Shown here one piece after another: positions 55,307 to 64,000 of a DNA stretch of 64,000 bases. The position numbers were made by a program, and so were the translations under genes. Within the stretch, counting starts at the first letter, position 1. Each line of letters starts with the position of its first letter. A model generated the notes under the pieces. It made no database searches, was not told the DNA's origin, and saw nothing but the letters and a program-made list of their open reading frames with translations. The DNA comes from CAYXDO01 sp964463485 (GTDB taxonomy: Bacteria; Myxococcota; Kuafuiibacteriia; Kuafuiibacteriales; Kuafuiibacteriaceae), in assembly GCA_964463485.1 (NCBI GenBank), contig CAYXDO010000049.1:1-64000 (forward strand). The letters are read 5' to 3'.

Positions 55307-56371
55307 CTACTCTCCCTTGGCCTTGGCCGCCCGCTCTTTCGCCGCGGCCTTCAGCGCCTCAACTCGCTTCTTCTTCGCCTCGGCCTCCGACTCCTCTTGT
55401 GGCGGCTCGGGCTCGGGCTCTTGCGGAGCCCTGAGTTGCTCGCGATCGTCGTCTCGCGGCGCGAACACCGCGGCGCGTCCTTTGTTCAAATCGAACTTCT
55501 TGGCTTTGGAGCTCGGCGGCGCGGGTCGCGCTCGCTGCTTCGGCGGTGGCGCGGCAGGTTCTTCCACGCCGGCAGGCTCGGGCGCCTTGACGGGCCTCGG
55601 CTTCTTCGGCTTCGGCGGCTTGACCTCGACGACGAACCCATCGGCGTCTTCGGTCATTCCGGCACCCACCCCTGTCGACGCCAACCCGCGACGAGGCGCC
55701 GGCGCCTGCGGAGCCAATTTCGGCGCAGCCGCCCGCTCCTTGTCCTTCGTCTCCGCCAACACCTTCGCGTCTTCAGGCAGAAGCAAGGTATTCGCTTGGT
55801 CCCGATCCATCCGAGACAGGTCGAGCCCCTGGGCCGCAAAAAGCGTCAGCAGGGCTTCGGGCCCGTGCTCGAGCGCGTAGCTCGCCTCCTCCTGGTACAC
55901 CGGCAACGCCCACAACACCTCCGCCGCGCGGTCCCGCCACTCGATGCGTCGAAAGGCGGGAACGAATGACACCGGCGGCATCAACACGATCGCGTCCAGG
56001 TTCGAAATCGAAGCCAGATCGTCGCGAGCCGGGATCACGTCTCCGACCCCGATCGCCACGCCCTGACGCTCCGCGTACAGCGCCAAGGAACCAAGCAAGC
56101 GCGCGACCGCCTCGGCTCCCTCGAGGGTGGGTCGAGGCCGCAGCATGAAAATACCTTCCATCCGACGGCCGTCCTTCATCACGACCTGCGACGCCCCGCA
56201 CGTCGCGAACAACACCGGCGCGTCCCCCCCGCCGGGCGCGAAAAACGCAATCTCCAGCGACGGAAGCGATGGTGATACACCGCCGCCGAGCGCCAACACG
56301 TCCGCCGGCGGACCAAGATGCCGAACCAAATGTTCTCGAACGACCAGGACGTCTGGACTTGGATCTGCCAT
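55307..56371 (-). CDS. SUFU-like domain protein with charged tail
   Basis: From ATG 56371 about 354 residues; ATG 56383 is four codons earlier. The first 190 residues resemble the bacterial suppressor-of-fused (SUFU) domain, especially the end: LWALPVYQEEASYALEHG, then a Leu-rich helix and LSRMDRDQ. The remainder is Pro/Lys/Glu-rich and likely disordered, ending in a Lys/Ala/Glu helix. Bacterial SUFU proteins are often immunity proteins for secreted toxins, but no toxin is adjacent here. It is divergent from the CapA-like gene. Confidence 0.65.
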   Translation of the reverse strand: MADPSPDVLVVREHLVRHLGPPADVLALGGGVSPSLPSLEIAFFAPGGGDAPVLFATCGASQVVMKDGRRMEGIFMLRPRPTLEGAEAVARLLGSLALYAERQGVAIGVGDVIPARDDLASISNLDAIVLMPPVSFVPAFRRIEWRDRAAEVLWALPVYQEEASYALEHGPEALLTLFAAQGLDLSRMDRDQANTLLLPEDAKVLAETKDKERAAAPKLAPQAPAPRRGLASTGVGAGMTEDADGFVVEVKPPKPKKPRPVKAPEPAGVEEPAAPPPKQRARPAPPSSKAKKFDLNKGRAAVFAPRDDDREQLRAPQEPEPEPPQEESEAEAKKKRVEALKAAAKERAAKAKGE

Positions 56372-57307
56372 GAGACTCTCCAATCGGGTATCTCAAGTCC
56401 GGCTGTTCGCCAAGAGGACCCTTTGCCGCTTCCCAAGAGCCCCTATCCGCGTGGCGAGCTCGCCGGCACCGTTCGCCGCATGTTCCTCGGCCAAAAGGGC
56501 CCCCGCGCCCAACCCTGCGAGCTCATCCTGTCGAAGCGATCAGCCTCCCTCCACCTCGTCTTCGTCGGAGACATCCTGCCCTTGCTGTTCCGCCGGGTCG
56601 CCTTCGAGCCCGACGTCCTGGAGCTCTTCGCCGACGCCGATCTCGTCGTCGGCAACCTGGAGGGCGTCGTCACCGACCGACCCTGGTTCCCTTTCCTTCA
56701 AAAACATTCTCCCGACATCCTGGACGCCCTCCAACTCCTCGCCCCCCTCCCCCGCTGGATCCTCAACCTCGCCAACAATCACGCCGGTGACTACGGACCC
56801 CTCGACTTCTCACGAACCGCCGCCCTCATCGATCGCCGGGGCGCGCGTTTCGTCGGAACGACCGAAAAACCGAGACTCATACTCGCGCCCAACGTGACAC
56901 TCACCAGCTGGACGGAGTGGTCGAATCACCCCGCGCCATGGGTTCAAACCCACAACCCAGGAGCCCCCGAGAGTCCGGACCTCCACATCGCGTACCCTCA
57001 CTTCGGCCATGAGTTCGAACGCGAACCCAGACCCGATCGAGGTCCGCCAGACGGATACGAGCTCGTCGTCGGCCATCACCCACACTTCCCTCAACCCATC
57101 ATGAGAAGACGCAACCAACTCGTCGCTTGGTCCCTCGGCAACTTCCTCACCGAAGTCAGACTACCCACGATGGGCGAAGGCCTCGTCGCTCGCGTGGGCA
57201 TCGCCACCGACGGCCACGCCGCCGTGACCAGCTGCCGCGCGATGCCCATCTTCATCGACCGATCGAAAGAAAACGTAGTCGTGGTGAGATTGTCGCCTAT
57301 GAGATGA
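56318..57307 (+). CDS. CapA-like metallophosphatase
   Basis: The longest frame has 329 residues, but it starts inside the divergent gene; TTG 56423 or ATG 56480 are better starts. Family motifs are FVGDILP (metal-binding Asp), GNLEG, NLANNHAGDYG and VGHHPHFPQ followed by WSLGNF, in the usual order of the CapA/PgsA calcineurin-like group. No signal peptide is seen. At about 275 residues from 56480 it is short for the family. It may act on a polyglutamate or other surface polymer, or on phosphate esters. Confidence 0.82.
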   Translation: MPNQMFSNDQDVWTWICHETLQSGISSPAVRQEDPLPLPKSPYPRGELAGTVRRMFLGQKGPRAQPCELILSKRSASLHLVFVGDILPLLFRRVAFEPDVLELFADADLVVGNLEGVVTDRPWFPFLQKHSPDILDALQLLAPLPRWILNLANNHAGDYGPLDFSRTAALIDRRGARFVGTTEKPRLILAPNVTLTSWTEWSNHPAPWVQTHNPGAPESPDLHIAYPHFGHEFEREPRPDRGPPDGYELVVGHHPHFPQPIMRRRNQLVAWSLGNFLTEVRLPTMGEGLVARVGIATDGHAAVTSCRAMPIFIDRSKENVVVVRLSPMR

Positions 57308-57333
57308 GCTCCCGAATTTCGAAGGGCCAAAGC

Positions 57334-57957
57334 TCAAAAACCCAGCCCGAGCCCCAACGAAACATAGCCCTGCACCGGATCTCTCGGAGTCACCAACTCC
57401 TCGGCATGCGGAAAATAGGCGGCGCCCGCCGCCATCTCTGAAACGAGCTCGAAGCTCTTCGAGAGCGGTATTCGAGCGCGCAGGTGCAAGGACGCGTCCG
57501 GCCCAGCCGTCTCGACCCCCCGCGCGCCCACGTCCGTGAATCGAAAGCCTGCGTCGTCGTCCGACACCTGCAACTCTGCGAAACCCAATCCTAAAGACAC
57601 GTCGAGCCACCAAGAGCTGATCTCGGTGTCGAAGCCGCGAACCTTGAGTCGATAGTGCGACATTTCAGAGTCCGCGTCGTGATGCCACACCCCAGAACCC
57701 GTCCCGCAACCCTCGATGCCCAAGAACCAGATGGGCGTGAGCTCCAAGCACACCTCGGGCCGTCCTGAGTTCGCAGAGGATGCGCCAAAACGGAGGTTCG
57801 CATACGTGGCCGGCTCCTCCCCCTCGACCTCGACCTCCGCTCCGATCCCCGTGGCCCCTTCCTCCACCGCCGCTTCCTCCGCCGCTGCCGCCTCCACCGG
57901 AAAGGCCCCGACACAGCCGAGCAGACATACAGACAGAAACACGCGGTTCGATCGCAT
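57334..57957 (-). CDS. predicted outer-membrane or periplasmic beta-barrel protein
   Basis: ATG at 57957 gives 207 residues with a signal peptide (VFLSVCLLGCVGAFPVEA); a Glu/Ala-rich linker follows. The mature part has alternating hydrophobic residues (WWLDVSLGLGFAELQV, SLHLRARIPL) and ends in Phe (YVSLGLGLGF), the classic end of outer-membrane beta-barrels. It is divergent from the first desaturase by 107 bases. The family is not recognised. Confidence 0.7.
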   Translation of the reverse strand: MRSNRVFLSVCLLGCVGAFPVEAAAAEEAAVEEGATGIGAEVEVEGEEPATYANLRFGASSANSGRPEVCLELTPIWFLGIEGCGTGSGVWHHDADSEMSHYRLKVRGFDTEISSWWLDVSLGLGFAELQVSDDDAGFRFTDVGARGVETAGPDASLHLRARIPLSKSFELVSEMAAGAAYFPHAEELVTPRDPVQGYVSLGLGLGF

Positions 57958-58064
57958 CGCCAAGAGCGCACCCCGAGCTGTCCCACAAGTCAAGAACTCT
58001 GGCTTGTTGTAGGTATCGGTCGGATAACCGACGACAATCCGCGTCCAGCCCGCCATCGTAGGCC

Positions 58065-59120
58065 ATGGAGTTGCAGGCCATCCCGTCCCCTGCGCCTCCG
58101 CTCCACCTCGTCGAAGACCTCGACCAGGCCCTCGATGAAGCCGCAGAGCGGTCCGAGCAAGCTCGCACCACGCCCGAGCCAGAGCTCCGCGAGCCCGAGC
58201 TCCCCGCACGGCGATGGGTCCCAAGAGAGCTCCTCGGGATGCCGCTCGTGTCCCGCCTCCTTCGCTTCGCCGCCGAAGAATGGCTCATGATCGCAGCGGC
58301 CTGGGTCGCGATCGCGCTGTCGCCTGGCTGGGCCTACCCGTTCCTCGCGTTCTTCGTGGCGATGCGCTTGCACGCGCTCGGAGTGCTCCTCCACGACGCG
58401 ACGCACATGGACCTGCGCGGCAAGGAGCCGGCCGTCCGCCTCCTCGAGCTGCTCGTCGGCTATCCCATCGCCAGCACGCTCGACGCGATGCGCTACCACC
58501 ACCTCCGGCACCACAAGGACAGCGGAATGCCGACGGACCCGTACATGAAACCATCCATGCGCGGCCGCCCCTGGGTTGCGTTACTCATCTGGCTGCGACA
58601 TTTGTTCCTCGTTCCCTGGTGGACCCTTCGCGGGCCCTTCGGATTGGCCGCCGTGGTCATCCCGAGTTTGCGGACGTTTTATGCGCGGGCATTTCTCCAA
58701 GACCGCTCCGGCCACGATCTGACTCTGCATCCGGAGGTCATCCGCTGTGCCAAGGAAGAGCTCGGTCAGGTGTTGTTTCATCTCAGCCTGGTCTGCTTCG
58801 CCACCATTCGGCCCGATTGGGTCATTTGGTATTATTTGATCCCCGCCTGGGTCACCGGATTGCTCGCGGGCTACCGCGTGCTTCGGGAGCACGACTACGC
58901 TCCGACCAAAGACCGCTCAATCCGCACCATCCTGGCCACGACGTGTGACCACAACCTGACCGGAGTGGGTCGCTTCGTGCTCGCGCCTCGGAACATCGGT
59001 TATCACATCGTGCATCACCTTCACCCGCGGGTCGCGCTCGAGAATCTCCCTCGACTGCGCGACTACTATGTGGCTCGCTGGCCGGAAACTTATCCGAGCG
59101 CGCCGAGGACGCCTCGATGA
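58065..59120 (+). CDS. membrane fatty-acid desaturase/hydroxylase
   Basis: A 351-residue membrane protein with the three His boxes of the diiron desaturase superfamily: HDATH near 109, RYHHLRHH near 143 and HIVHHLHP near 314. There are about five membrane segments. The N-terminal 50 residues are soluble and acidic. The stop overlaps the GH3 start (ATGA), so the three genes 58065-61504 form one operon. It may introduce a double bond, a triple bond or a hydroxyl into an acyl chain. Confidence 0.88.
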   Translation: MELQAIPSPAPPLHLVEDLDQALDEAAERSEQARTTPEPELREPELPARRWVPRELLGMPLVSRLLRFAAEEWLMIAAAWVAIALSPGWAYPFLAFFVAMRLHALGVLLHDATHMDLRGKEPAVRLLELLVGYPIASTLDAMRYHHLRHHKDSGMPTDPYMKPSMRGRPWVALLIWLRHLFLVPWWTLRGPFGLAAVVIPSLRTFYARAFLQDRSGHDLTLHPEVIRCAKEELGQVLFHLSLVCFATIRPDWVIWYYLIPAWVTGLLAGYRVLREHDYAPTKDRSIRTILATTCDHNLTGVGRFVLAPRNIGYHIVHHLHPRVALENLPRLRDYYVARWPETYPSAPRTPR

Positions 59121-60478
59121 GTGCGACATCCTGCGTGACCAAATGGGTCCTCGGGACCCTCTACCGTCGCCTCGAGGCGGCCGATCGAGCTCCGCGCGCG
59201 GCGCAGCGCGACCTTCATGAGCGACTCTCCCGCGCCCTCTTTGGGACCGCGATCGCCTCGCTCCAGGACCCTCGCGCTCTCGCCGACCTTGAATCCTACC
59301 GGCGGTTCGTCCGCCCGACGACCCACGCCGACATCGCGCCGCTCGTGGAGCACGCGATGTTGCGACCCATCCGGAACGCATTCGAGCGCGGAGTGACTCG
59401 GTCCTTCGGTCACACCTCGTCGGGAAGGAAACACGTCGCTTTCACGCGAGGCCACGTTCGGACGTTCAAAGCCTTTTCTGCGACCGCGCTCGCCGAAGCG
59501 GTCTGTGGCCTCGGGCTCGACGAGCTCCTCGAAGGTCGCACACTCATGATTCAGTCGAGCCTGGAGGTCAGCCGGACTCCGGGCGGCGCGCTTGCGGGCT
59601 ACTCGTCGGGAGTCATGCTCGAGCACACGCCGTGGCTGCTGAAAAGAAGGCTCCTCCCAAACTCGGCGGCGCTGCTCGCGCCCACCATCGACGCGAGACT
59701 CTCAGCCATCGAGCACGCGCTCCTCACGGAGCGCCCCAAGGCCATCACGGGCATACCGGAACACGTCGTAGGCGTCTTGCGCAGACTCATGGAAGGATCG
59801 CGCGCCCGAGAGGTGACAGACGCGCTCCGCGGCGTCCGCGTCTATGCTTGGTCAGGCACCTCCCTCGGACCGTACCGCCGCTTCTTCGACGAGCATCTCG
59901 CCCAAAACGCCCGGTTCGTCGACGCGGTGAGTGCCACCGAAGGGCCTCTCGGCATCCACGCGGGCATGCCTGGGCTCTATCGACCGGCCCTGACCTCGAG
60001 CCTGCTCTTGTTCGTGCCCCCCGACGATCCAAGCGATCGCCGGTTCGCCGACGAGCTCGAGCCCGGCCGAAAGTACGAAGTCTGGCTCGGGAGCTTCGCC
60101 GGCCTCCTGGGCTACCGCACCGGAGATGTCATCGAAGTGGACTCGGTCCGTCCGCTGAGATTCCGACTCGCGCCCCGTTCGCTCGACATCGATCGCACCT
60201 GGGCGGCGCTCGGAACCCACGTCACCGACTTCTGCGTCTATCACCCCCCGCAGAGCGACCGCGCCACCATGCTCGTCGAAAGCCCACGCTCCCTGAGCCC
60301 GGACGTGCTCGGCTCAGTCGCACGAATCCTCGGCGTCGCCGAAGTCGAGGCTCGCTTGCTCGCCGAAGGCACTCTCGCCAAGGCCGCCCTCGCCGCCACC
60401 TTCGAAGGGTTGATCAAACGGCCCTGGTTCCACCGCCGCCCCGAAGTCCACGCTCTCCTCGCCGGTGAGTACGCATGA
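59117..60478 (+). CDS. GH3-family acyl-adenylate/amide ligase
   Basis: The 453-residue protein matches GH3 (ANL superfamily) enzymes in order: a Ser/Thr-rich ATP loop (GHTSSGRKHVAFT near 101), SATEGPLGI near 273 (the YASSEG motif), and GYRTGDVIEV near 331, whose Asp binds ribose. The C-terminal lid domain is short. Plant GH3 enzymes join acyl acids to amino acids through an acyl-AMP; bacterial members are little studied. Its place between two desaturases suggests it activates or amidates an unsaturated fatty acid. The acceptor is unknown. Confidence 0.8.
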   Translation: MSATSCVTKWVLGTLYRRLEAADRAPRAAQRDLHERLSRALFGTAIASLQDPRALADLESYRRFVRPTTHADIAPLVEHAMLRPIRNAFERGVTRSFGHTSSGRKHVAFTRGHVRTFKAFSATALAEAVCGLGLDELLEGRTLMIQSSLEVSRTPGGALAGYSSGVMLEHTPWLLKRRLLPNSAALLAPTIDARLSAIEHALLTERPKAITGIPEHVVGVLRRLMEGSRAREVTDALRGVRVYAWSGTSLGPYRRFFDEHLAQNARFVDAVSATEGPLGIHAGMPGLYRPALTSSLLLFVPPDDPSDRRFADELEPGRKYEVWLGSFAGLLGYRTGDVIEVDSVRPLRFRLAPRSLDIDRTWAALGTHVTDFCVYHPPQSDRATMLVESPRSLSPDVLGSVARILGVAEVEARLLAEGTLAKAALAATFEGLIKRPWFHRRPEVHALLAGEYA

Positions 60479-60493
60479 GTTGGAACTGATCGC

Positions 60494-61504
60494 ATGATCC
60501 CCGAGGACACTGGAGCGACGCGCGCGGCGAACAAACCCGAGGGACGCCAAGCCGTTCCGGCCAACCTCAACGTCGCCCTCTCCCTCGCTCAAATCGCAGC
60601 CTCCGTCGCCCTGCTCGTAGGCGCCTCGACCTTCGGCTTCTCCGTCCTCGGCGCTGCCTGCGTAATCACGTTCACCTTCGTCATGCAGACCGGCTTCTCA
60701 CTCATTCACGAGGCCGAGCACGACAAGCTGCACCCGACGCGCTGGGTCAACGACGCTCTCGGGATTCTCACCGCGGCGATCTTTCCCGGTAGCTTTCAGT
60801 TCATGAAAGTCGCGCATTTGTCGCACCACCGAAAAAACCGGTCGGACGCCGAGCTCGTCGACTACGTGCGAAACGGCGAAAGCTTCGCACTCAAGACGAT
60901 TCAGTATTACGCGCTGATCACCGGCGTGATCTGGCTCGGTGTCCCCTTGCTGTCCGCGCTGATCGCACTCACACCCTCCTTTGGAAGCGAGCCTACCGAC
61001 GAGACACCAAAATCAGGCGCCGCCCTCTATCTCCAATTCGTGAGAGAGGCGCGCCCATACCGCGTCAGGCTCGAGCTGATCTTCGTGGTGACTCTGTGGA
61101 CCCTCATCTTGAAAGTCCTGCCCATCTCGTTCGAGGCCCTCGCGGTCTCCTACGGCGCCTTCGCCTTTTCGTGGGCGAGTCAGCAGTATGTGTATCACAT
61201 TCGCACGCCCCGACACCTGGTCGAAGGAGCCTTCAACCTGCGGCTGCCGCGTGCCCTCGAGCTCCTCTACCTGAACTTCAATCATCACCTCACGCATCAC
61301 CGGAACGTGATGGTTCCGTGGATCCATCTCCCCGAGCTCTCGGAGCGCCCGGAGCGAGCCTATTTGGCAACCTACCTGGACTTGTGGAGGCCCCCAGAGC
61401 CCGTAGAGAGGGCGTTCCCGGTCCAGTTCCAAGCCAAGGGTCCGCTCGAAGCCAGGCCAACTCTGCCAGAAGCGGCGAACGCCAGCTACGTCCGGCGTGA
61501 CTGA
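60494..61504 (+). CDS. second membrane fatty-acid desaturase
   Basis: A 336-residue protein starting 15 bases after the GH3 gene. His boxes are HEAEHDKLH near 73, HLSHHRKNR near 109 and NHHLTHHRNV near 263. About four to six membrane segments are predicted. It is clearly different in sequence from the desaturase at 58065, so the two probably act at different positions or in succession. The end overlaps a minus-strand gene by 19 bases. Confidence 0.88.
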   Translation: MIPEDTGATRAANKPEGRQAVPANLNVALSLAQIAASVALLVGASTFGFSVLGAACVITFTFVMQTGFSLIHEAEHDKLHPTRWVNDALGILTAAIFPGSFQFMKVAHLSHHRKNRSDAELVDYVRNGESFALKTIQYYALITGVIWLGVPLLSALIALTPSFGSEPTDETPKSGAALYLQFVREARPYRVRLELIFVVTLWTLILKVLPISFEALAVSYGAFAFSWASQQYVYHIRTPRHLVEGAFNLRLPRALELLYLNFNHHLTHHRNVMVPWIHLPELSERPERAYLATYLDLWRPPEPVERAFPVQFQAKGPLEARPTLPEAANASYVRRD

Positions 61505-61932
61505 AACGCGCACGCGCCGGAGGTCCAAAAGAACACCGTATCGTCTGGCTCGGTCCGCAACCGCATGTCGAGATACTCGGACAATTCGGTCGCCCCGATC
61601 AACTCCCCGAATTCACCGAGCCCGCGACTCGGGCTCAACCCATCGTCGATCCGATCTTGCAGCGCGCCGAGGCCCGAGATCAGCAACTCAGGGGACAAAG
61701 AGGCCCCTCCACGAAGCTGAGCGATCCGCAGCTTGGCCGCTCCGGCCACCATGTGCCAGATCCCGTACCGGTCGGACTCGACATCTTCGAGCGCTCGGTC
61801 GAGCGCCCACTCGGCGAGCGCGCCGAGCTCAGTCGGGGAACTCTGACTCGAAATCCAGTCGAAGGCGAGGTCGAGCGACTCATGCGCGCCGAGAGTCTTG
61901 AAGCGCTCGAGAAGCGTCGAGAGCTCATGCAC
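61486..61932 (-). CDS. small helical protein of unknown function
   Basis: GTG at 61932 gives 148 residues, nearly all helical and acidic (LSTLLERFKTLG, LGALAEWALDRAL). The frame continues to 62085, but the extra 51 residues have a different, Arg/Cys-rich character. No motif is recognised. It lies between the desaturase operon and the toxin-antitoxin pair, on the opposite strand. Confidence 0.55.
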   Translation of the reverse strand: MHELSTLLERFKTLGAHESLDLAFDWISSQSSPTELGALAEWALDRALEDVESDRYGIWHMVAGAAKLRIAQLRGGASLSPELLISGLGALQDRIDDGLSPSRGLGEFGELIGATELSEYLDMRLRTEPDDTVFFWTSGACAFQSRRT

Positions 61933-62101
61933 GGAGTCCTCCGAGGGGGAACGGTTTGGATCCTGGGGCGCTGAGACCGTTAGCGGCACGCGCGCGTGGT
62001 GACCGCAGCCGAAATCCCAGGTACCTGAGCGACACCCTCGAGGTGCGACGGACATCAATCCCACCACCCCAGAGGTGATTGCCAAGGCAGGGTCGACATC
62101 G

Positions 62102-62107
62102 TATCTT
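62102..62107 (+). promoter_or_regulatory. candidate -10 box of the toxin-antitoxin pair
   Basis: TATCTT stands 6 bases before the antitoxin ATG at 62114; there is no ribosome binding site between. Confidence 0.35.
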
Positions 62108-62113
62108 CATCGT

Positions 62114-62398
62114 ATGAGCAAGCAGGCGATCTCGGTCACGCTCGACCAAAACAACCTCCTTTGGATCAAAGGGCAGATGAAAGTCCGTGGCACACGAAGC
62201 GTCAGCGAGACCATCGACGACATCCTATCGGCAGCCCGCCGCTCGCCAGGTCAAGTGACCTCCGTCGTCGGAACGGTTCGAATCCCGGATGATGATCCGG
62301 AGCTTCTCTCGGCGAACGCGGAGTTGCGGCAGTGGTTCGCGAGCTCGCTGTCTCGAGGCGAACGCCGGGCCGCCACACGGAAGCAAACTCGTGCCTGA
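62114..62398 (+). CDS. ribbon-helix-helix antitoxin
   Basis: A 94-residue protein. The first 45 residues look like a ribbon-helix-helix DNA-binding domain (QAISVTLDQNNLLWIKGQM, then SVSETIDDIL); the rest is a flexible, Arg-rich end that would bind the toxin. Its stop overlaps the toxin start by eight bases. Such antitoxins usually repress their own promoter. ATG 62114 is preferred over 62075 because the domain starts there. Confidence 0.8.
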   Translation: MSKQAISVTLDQNNLLWIKGQMKVRGTRSVSETIDDILSAARRSPGQVTSVVGTVRIPDDDPELLSANAELRQWFASSLSRGERRAATRKQTRA

Positions 62399-62798
62399 AC
62401 CCAAAGCCCTCGTCACCGACACTCATCCCCTCATCTTTCATGCCGCCGGCGGGCGAAGATTAGGAGCGAAGGCAGCCAGACACTTCGCGGCATGTGAGAG
62501 AGGTGCGGCTCTGCTCTACGTCCCGGCCGTCGTCGTTTGGGAGTGCGCGCTGCTTGCGAGGAGGCGGCGAGTCGAGTTTGGGCGCTCCGTCGAATCCTTC
62601 TTCACCGACCTATTCGGCAATCCCGCGTTCCAACCCCTTGACCTGACCCTCGGACAACTCTACCTGGCCGACGAGGCACGACCGAACGAAGACCCATTCG
62701 ACGCGCTGATCTGCGCGGCGGCGCGAGCGCTCGACCTTCCCCTCATCACGGCCGATGCGGATATTACTGATTCTGGCCTTGTCCGTGTGGTGTGGTAG
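62391..62798 (+). CDS. PIN-domain (VapC-type) toxin
   Basis: GTG at 62391 gives 135 residues starting at the PIN domain; the frame before that is antitoxin DNA in another frame. Acidic residues are in the right places: LVTDTHPLI (Asp 10), VVWECALLA (Glu), DPFDALICA (Asp) and TADADI (Asp). PIN toxins cut RNA, often tRNA. It forms a two-gene unit with the upstream antitoxin. Confidence 0.85.
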   Translation: MPEPKALVTDTHPLIFHAAGGRRLGAKAARHFAACERGAALLYVPAVVVWECALLARRRRVEFGRSVESFFTDLFGNPAFQPLDLTLGQLYLADEARPNEDPFDALICAAARALDLPLITADADITDSGLVRVVW

Positions 62799-62905
62799 CT
62801 CAGTCCGGAGCTCGTCGAGCCGATACCGCTCATTCGAACCCTCTCGGCGGCCCGCCGGCTCTCGCGACCCGAATCGACCGCAAATCGGGATCAGCGCCCA
62901 TTCCG

Positions 62906-64000
62906 TCACTCCGAAACGACCGGCAGCACCCTCGCAGGCCGGTCCTTGAGTTGTCCGGTAGTCCGTACCAGACGCTCGCTCACGATCCTGAGCAACTCTC
63001 GTGCATCCCGCTCGAGATACTGATTGAAGGCCCGGCCGTCCAACCTCACCAGCTCGGTACCCTCCTCGGCGGCGAGCACACTCGCGGTCCTCGGCGCACC
63101 CGTCAGCAAACTGAGCTCTCCGACCGACTGACCTGGCCGAACCACTGACAACTTGATCTGTTCGGTTCCCTCGAGCACGACGTCGGCCAACCCTCGCGTG
63201 AGTACGAACACGTCGCCTCCGACGTCTCCCTGGCGACACAGTACGTCGCCGCGCCGATGAACCTCGAGCTTCGCCGTCCGCGCGAGACGTGCCAGCGCCT
63301 CGACCTCGGCGGACCTGAAGAGCTCGGCTCTCTGAAGCCGACCCAAAATCTCGAGTGACGTCGAGCTCTCCTTTCGGCCCTCGGCGATCGCCGCGGCGAC
63401 CTCCACCACCAACCAGTGATGGGTTTCGGACTCGCCCGCGAGCAACTTCCTCGCGACAGTCGACCCTCGCGAGGCGTTGACCGCGGCGAGCACGGCGAGC
63501 GCCGACGCTCGCGCGACCGGGCGCCACTCCCCAATCGTCCGCTCGAGGACACGCGCGCCTTCTTCGGATCGGAGGTCCAGAAAAGTCGCACTCTCCTCGA
63601 CCCGCAGACGCTCCCCCACTTGCCCCTCCAAGATCTCGACGAGCACAGGATGGAGCGCCTCGCTCCAACTCGAAGCTCCGCCGTCCCGCCTCACGGTCGC
63701 GAGGAGCCCGGCGACCGCGTCCGGCGAGCTCACCGCGGCCTTGCGAGCCACTTGATGGGCCTGCGTATCGTTCCCGAGACTCATCAAGATGTTGAAGATG
63801 CGCTCGAGCTCGTGGCGCTTCTCCACCTCGATCTCCGACCGAAGCACCGAGAGCCCTTCGACCTCGAGCGCCAGGTGCTTCAGTCCAGCGAGAAAGGCGT
63901 CGAGCTCGGACAACCGCTCGATCCTCTCCTCCGCGCGAGAGACCAGGCGGCTGCTGCTTCCCGTTAATTCCGCCATGACGGACTCGTGCTCCTCGGCCGT
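62906..64000 (-). CDS. HEAT-like plus cyclic-nucleotide-binding protein, cut by window edge
   Basis: The in-frame ATG at 63976 gives 356 residues, but the frame is open to the window edge, so the gene may begin further on. Residues about 30-230 are helical and HEAT-like. Residues about 237-340 are a cyclic-nucleotide-binding domain, with RRGDVLCRQGDVGG and the phosphate-binding cassette GELSLLTGAPRTASV. No DNA-binding domain follows, so it is not a CRP-type regulator. It could be the cytosolic end of a larger membrane protein or a free regulator. Confidence 0.75.
   Translation of the reverse strand, partial: TAEEHESVMAELTGSSSRLVSRAEERIERLSELDAFLAGLKHLALEVEGLSVLRSEIEVEKRHELERIFNILMSLGNDTQAHQVARKAAVSSPDAVAGLLATVRRDGGASSWSEALHPVLVEILEGQVGERLRVEESATFLDLRSEEGARVLERTIGEWRPVARASALAVLAAVNASRGSTVARKLLAGESETHHWLVVEVAAAIAEGRKESSTSLEILGRLQRAELFRSAEVEALARLARTAKLEVHRRGDVLCRQGDVGGDVFVLTRGLADVVLEGTEQIKLSVVRPGQSVGELSLLTGAPRTASVLAAEEGTELVRLDGRAFNQYLERDARELLRIVSERLVRTTGQLKDRPARVLPVVSE

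Overview
The window comes from a high-GC bacterium, most probably a myxobacterium (Myxococcota, Polyangia or Sandaracinus-like). This is inferred from five Hanks-type Ser/Thr kinase genes carrying six kinase domains, two FHA-containing sigma-54 activators, PEGA-domain proteins, a DUF4215-type Cys motif, many predicted lipoproteins and a primary sigma factor with a long N-terminal extension. No RNA genes, insertion sequences or CRISPR arrays were seen.

Layout. 0.2-3.1 kb: a GT39-like membrane glycosyltransferase and a GT2-methyltransferase fusion. 3.4-10.1 kb: an FHA/sigma-54 regulator translationally coupled to a kinase, facing a PEGA protein and a large propeller-like lipoprotein. 10.2-14.1 kb: a giant helical protein of unknown function and an MNT-HEPN fusion. 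14.2-19.5 kb: mpl, a sugar-nucleotide epimerase, an alpha/beta hydrolase and a second kinase. 19.6-24.4 kb: the macromolecular-synthesis operon rpsU-dnaG-rpoD. 24.4-36.5 kb: housekeeping genes (def, ttcA, an SDR, an aminotransferase), two more kinases, and a second copy of the kinase/lipoprotein/PEGA neighbourhood.

36.6-53.7 kb is the accessory region. It is built of three repeat-bounded segments, each starting with a copy of the last 0.3-0.5 kb of a double-kinase gene; only the rightmost copy belongs to an intact kinase. The segments carry two damaged FN3/Cys-rich lipoprotein pairs, and a unit made of a ~2,960-residue surface protein plus a downstream lipoprotein. The giant protein has PKD, cadherin-like, NHL and Rhs-like sections and ends in a thermolysin-type propeptide and an HEXXH metallopeptidase domain. 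Its likely lipoprotein signal peptide lies one base out of frame behind a run of nine C residues, so the gene may be phase-variable. This is my best candidate for an undescribed system.

53.8-64 kb: a second FHA/sigma-54 activator divergent from the double kinase, a SUFU-like protein, a CapA-like phosphatase, a desaturase-GH3-desaturase operon, a VapBC-like pair and a cyclic-nucleotide-binding protein running off the edge. Several signalling genes have a TATNNT-type box 6-9 bases before the start codon and no ribosome binding site, suggesting leaderless mRNAs.
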